This document shows positions 59,913-64,000 of a DNA stretch of 64,000 nt, piece by piece (within the stretch, counting starts at the first letter, position 1; each line of letters starts with the position of its first letter). The stretch is from Hemibagrus wyckioides (taxonomy: Eukaryota > Chordata > Actinopteri > Siluriformes > Bagridae): the NCBI RefSeq assembly GCF_019097595.1, contig NC_080732.1:6648854-6712853 (forward strand), given 5' to 3'. Below the pieces are notes generated by a model. The model saw only the letters and a program-made list of their open reading frames with translations, had not been told where the DNA came from and made no database searches. The translations under genes and the position numbers were made by a program.

Positions 59913-60385
59913 TACACTGACCAGGCATAACATTATGACCACCTGGCTATTATTGTGTTGGACCCGCTTTTGCTGCCGAAACAGCCCTGACCCGTCACGT
60001 ACTGTGTATTCGGACACCCTTCTACCAGAACCAGCGTTAACTTCTTCAGCAATTTGAGCAACAGTAGCTCGTCTCTTGGATCGGAACACACAAGCCAGCC
60101 TTCCTGTTCCTTCCATGGGCCACTTTTGATAGGTACTGACCACTGCAGACCAGGAACACCCCACAAGAGCAGCATTTTTGGAGACGCTCTGATCCAGTCG
60201 TCATCACAATTTGGCTCAAATCCTTACGCTGGTCCATTTTTCCTGCTTCTAACACATCAACTTCGAGGACAAAATGTTCCCTTGCTGCCTAATATATCCC
60301 ACCCACTAAGAGGTGCCATGATGAGGAGATCATCAGTGTTATTCACTTCAGCTGCCAGTGCTCATAATGTTATGCCAGATCTGTC
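59913..60385 (-). mobile_element. Tc1-derived MITE with 'cataacattatgaccac' TIR
   Basis: The left TIR 'actgaccaggcataacatta' and right 'ataatgttatgccagatctg' are inverted copies with mismatches outermost. Internally a minus-strand frame reads ...MGCSWSAVVSTYQKWPMEG and RRATVAQIAEEVNAG, matching the N-terminal HTH part of a Tc1 transposase. The catalytic domain is absent. It is non-autonomous. Confidence 0.9.
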
Positions 60386-61018
60386 ATTCAATCATATTAA
60401 ATAAAAATCTCCCCAAAAAATCATATAAGAAAAAGCTCTGCTGAGCAGGAAATAGTGTTACTGTGGAATAATGCTGAACAATTAAATACTATAATAATAT
60501 TAATAATAATAATAATAAATTAAAATATGAAGAAATTTATAATCTAGCTAAAAAATATATGATTTTGATTTGGAAATGGTACAGTGACTGCAAAGGCACA
60601 GTGGAACAGCCAAGAGTGACTGATCAGATGACCCCAGAGACCTGAGAGCTGAATATTGAGAGAGTCCAAGATGTAGGAAAAGCGTAGCACATTGAGAGTT
60701 TAAAACAAATAAAATGACCTTAAATTGGATCCTATTTTGGACAGGGAGCTAGGTCAGAGAGTCTGAGACCAAAATGATTTGATCCCTTTTCTTGGTGCCT
60801 GTGTATAAAGAACTGAAAATAATTCAAGATTGAAGATATGAAAGCGTAGATGACTTTTTCCCATATCTTGATTTGAGGGGAGCGGTTTGATTTTTTTTTT
60901 TTTACCTGCTCGTAGTTGATAGAAAGTTCTCTTGGCAACAGAATTTGTTGGTCAAATCTGAAGTCAGCAGTATCAGGAGTATTGGAGTATCAGTGAAGTA
61001 TATATATAGTGGCTCAGT

Positions 61019-61020
<2 letters not shown>
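60386..61020. other. Unique sequence with an AAT tract
   Basis: AAT units at 60492-60518. No coding region. Confidence 0.5.
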
Positions 61021-61053
<33 letters not shown>

Positions 61054-61099
61054 GCCTTAGCAAGGTCACAGTCCTTCATTTTTTTTAATTTTTTTATTT

Positions 61100-61131
<32 letters not shown>

Positions 61132-61350
61132 TTTTATAAGACAAATAATTGCAAAACAATGGCTAGAGGTTCACCTTTAAGTGCAGGTACATGTGTTTTT
61201 GTATTAATAGTGGTTCATCTATTTGTGCAAATAAACTTAAATGTTAGTAAATGTTGTTGGCTGAGCCCAAAAAATAAATAAATAAATTAATTAATTAATT
61301 AAAAAAACAAATAAAATAAAATAATAATAATAATAATAATAATAAAACAC
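61021..61350. repeat. Low-complexity block: poly(A), TTTA, AAT and AAAT runs
   Basis: A run of 29 A at 61021-61049, TTTA at 61094-61130, an 'aaataaataaataaattaat' type run at 61266-61305 and AAT at 61320-61345. Confidence 0.95.
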
Positions 61351-61734
61351 TTACAGGGTGTTTTAGATGGGAATTATAATCAGCTCAGACGTGAACCTAA
61401 TTTTATTCAGGACTCGGACAAACAATTGCATGAAAGGTTTCAGCAAAACAAATACAAATATTTTCAAAAATGAAGAAAAATCAACATCAGTTTTGGGTGG
61501 GGGCCGTGGGCGGGGGGGGGGGGGTGCACACTTACTTTTGCACTTGGCTTCAGAATACACAGTCTTATCTAGGGCTCTAATATTAGAGCTATTCTCTGTG
61601 GAAGGATCAGAGTGGGAGCATGACCCAAAGTTTAGAGATGAAATTGTACAAAACATGATTCAGGTGATAATTTTCAATTTCAATTTCAATTAGATTTGCA
61701 TATTTATTATTTAAATATGCTGAGGTGTGTGGTG
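61351..61734. other. Unique sequence with a G run
   Basis: A G-rich run at 61495-61525 has 12 consecutive G. A related stretch occurs at 63385-63430: 'tcagctcagacgtgaacct' (61381) and 'tcagctcagatgtgaacct' (63392) continue 'gatttatt.aggactc' style, so a second small dispersed repeat pair may be present. Confidence 0.45.
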
Positions 61735-62030
61735 ATTGGTGGATAGTATGTTTGACTTGCACCTTAGGGGTTGGCGGTTCAATTCCTGCTTCAGCCCTGT
61801 GTGTGCTTTGGGGGTTTTTCTGGATACTTTGGTTTCCTCGACCAGTACAAAGACATGCACTGTTGGCTGATCTCTAAATAGTCTGTAGTGTGTGAATAGG
61901 TGTGTGTGTGTGTGTGTGTATTATGCCATATCCTGGGTTGGCTCTCTGTCCAGGGTGTCCCCCACCTTGTGCCCCAAGTCCCCAGGGATAGTCTCCAGGG
62001 TTCCTAGTGACACTGTGGTTCAGAAAATTA
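61735..62030 (+). mobile_element. tRNA-derived SINE, sense
   Basis: A-box-like region 'tggtggatagtatgtttgac' (61738), B-box-like 'ggttcaattcctg' (61777), body 'tttctggatactttggtttc', a GT run and 'ggctctctgtccagggtgtc'. The truncated copy at 3144-3400 is of the same family. Confidence 0.85.
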
Positions 62031-62066
62031 ATGGATGTATATTTAAATTTAGATTCTGCTCATTTT

Positions 62067-62187
<121 letters not shown>

Positions 62188-63095
62188 TCATATCACAGAG
62201 CAAAACAACCTCTTTAAGGTGAGTGTGGGAAAATTTAGGCATACTGTTTCCACATAAACTGGTGGCTATAATTTTCCATTCAATGGAAACCACATTATCC
62301 TATAAAACTGAAAATAATAAAACAATGTCTTGGCTGGTTGATCACATTTGGGAGAAAGAGATCAGAATGTACATTTTTTCCCAGACTGTTCCTGAAGGGT
62401 TGCTTCACAGGCTTTTACATCTTATATAGAGATATTTTGTTTTCCAGTTAGACATTAGCACAAAGAGGATGGGATTTATTTTCTAGCACATCGCTTGACT
62501 TCTTAAATGGCCGAGCTCTCTGTTTGAAAGGCAAAACCTTGGCATTCATCTCTGAAATACCTTTCAGTCCTTTAATTCCGTAGTCCGCTTTCCACAGAGA
62601 CAGAGCACTTTTTGCTGCTCCATTATCTGTGAAAACTGCGCCTTCACCATAATGTCCTCTGTGCCCCTCTGACTATTCAGCACAAAGCCTTCTCTCTCTA
62701 TTCCTTTACTCGCTTTTCTCTCAAACTTCTCTCCCTTATCAATTCTTCACACAGCACTCCTGTAAGTTTTTGCTGTTATTATTGCCTATCGAAAATCTAT
62801 TTGGAAGCGAGAATGCGTCCAGATCGTTTAGAAAAATTTAAAGAATGCTTTTTTCCCCTAGGTGGTGTCATCTTTTCTGCTCATAAGGGTTCCATTTAGG
62901 CAACTTCAGCTTTGAAAATTGCATTACGATGCTGTAAAATAAACTATAGGAAAACAGGTCAATGCCAAATTATTCCTCAAATCAAATGTCAATCTTTTGC
63001 CAAATCTGTAGCATTTGGATCTAGTTCTATTGGTGTCTTGCAGTGATTGATTGTTGATAATCAATCTGTGCCAGTAATAAGGTTATTTGTGCATG

Positions 63096-63096
<1 letters not shown>
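62188..63096. other. Unique sequence, no gene seen
   Basis: 62500-62900 has balanced composition and no repeat signature; nothing coding is recognised. Confidence 0.45.

Positions 63097-63162
<66 letters not shown>
63097..63162. repeat. (TA)n microsatellite
   Basis: About 33 perfect TA units. Confidence 0.98.
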
Positions 63163-63164
<2 letters not shown>

Positions 63165-63233
63165 GTTCATCTAGTTGTTTACGTACAACAGTTGTAAAAT
63201 GAAAATGATAATTAATAATTAATTAATCAATTA

Positions 63234-63268
<35 letters not shown>

Positions 63269-64000
63269 TTTTAGATGGGAATTATCATTATATTATTAAA
63301 TTTACACACTTCAATAAATGAATAAAAGCACATATGATAGAATAGCACAATGGTGGTCACTTTTAAAACACCATCGTTGTTGGTTTGATTCTCAGCTCAG
63401 ATGTGAACCTGATATCTGATTTTATTCAGGACTTTTTGAAAATACAGTACAAGCTCAAATCTTTTTTTTTTTTGAGAATAAAAACTGTGTTATAAATTGT
63501 GTATTTGAATGAACTAAATTCAGCAAGCTTGGAAGCATCTGGTTTTCTCTCTCAAGGTTGAATGGAGTGACTGAGAAATACCCATTAACCAAGATCAGGG
63601 GGATAAAAGATTTAAAGGGCTGTTTACATTTGTGGGGATTTTAAAGTGAGCATTCAATCTGTGCCATATGCAATATAGTATCCCATGCCGGGAAATTGGT
63701 GAATTTGTATAAATGAGGGTTAGAAAAGGTTGAGAAGGTTGAACTGTAGCACTAAAATATACACAGTTCTATACATTTATTGTAGTATCTCCTGCACGGA
63801 GAGCAAGCATGAACTTTAATGAAATTGTTGACATTTTACAAGTCCCAATCTGCTATAGAAAGATTTCACTTCTTTTCAGTTCAGTTCCAATTTAATTTCA
63901 TTCAATTATGACAATATCCACAAAGCATAGTTACAGGAAATTTATATTCCGCAAAAGAAACCAGTCAAAAGATGAAAGCATTTCCTAAAACACTGCGGTA
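63163..64000. other. Partly repeated sequence, no gene seen
   Basis: An AAT run at 63236-63262. The stretch 63163-63440 resembles 61210-61420 in order and content ('gtggttcatcta', AAT run, 'ttagatgggaatta', 'tcagctcagatgtgaacct'), so the two are copies of one repeat. The rest is unremarkable. Confidence 0.55.

Overview
The window looks like about 64 kb of non-coding DNA from a teleost fish nuclear genome. The evidence is AT-rich sequence, very dense microsatellites, many Tc1/mariner relics of the long-TIR and 30-bp-TIR kinds usual in fish, tRNA-derived SINEs, and 3' ends of RTE-like and CR1/L2/Rex-like LINEs. Several SINE families resemble ones I associate with otophysan fishes, possibly catfishes, but that placement is an inference. 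I recognised no host protein-coding exon, tRNA, rRNA or CRISPR array. The window is best read as intergenic or intronic sequence.

Layout. 1-3.5 kb: mostly unique DNA with a diverged direct-repeat pair about 1.2 kb apart. 3.5-5.5 kb: a Tc1 fragment, a solo TIR in inverted orientation, a structurally complete 1.25-kb Tc1-like transposon with an uninterrupted DD34E transposase (the only convincing complete gene), AT repeats and a SINE. 5.5-13 kb: unique DNA with an ATCC-rich block and a SINE. 13-31 kb: SINE copies, Tc1 remnants, a fold-back Tc1 derivative near 22.2-22.9 kb, an unidentified dispersed repeat (19.5 and 28.8 kb), a Tc1 relic split by a LINE tail (29.3-29.7 kb) and a decayed LINE reverse transcriptase. 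31-39 kb: an RTE-like LINE 3' end, a MITE with palindromic ends, a dead long-TIR Tc1 element and SINEs. 39.7-43.3 kb: a simple-sequence domain with GA then CT, CTTT and CCTT tracts and 190-220-bp TTTA-containing tandem units. 44-48 kb: an antisense Tc1 pseudogene, a 454-bp MITE and a further Tc1 fragment. 49-57 kb: a degenerate minisatellite invaded by two SINEs, a TIR-bounded Tc1 MITE, and a 2.1-kb, 39-bp-unit minisatellite grown inside a SINE. 57-64 kb: a SINE, another MITE, low-complexity tracts and unique sequence.

The genes do not form a pathway; the window is a record of transposition, nesting and tandem amplification. The most notable structures are the SINE-internal minisatellite with an apparent 15-unit (585-bp) higher-order duplication, the fold-back Tc1 derivative, and the intact Tc1 copy whose left end forms a palindrome with a solo TIR. 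I found no convincing new multi-gene system.
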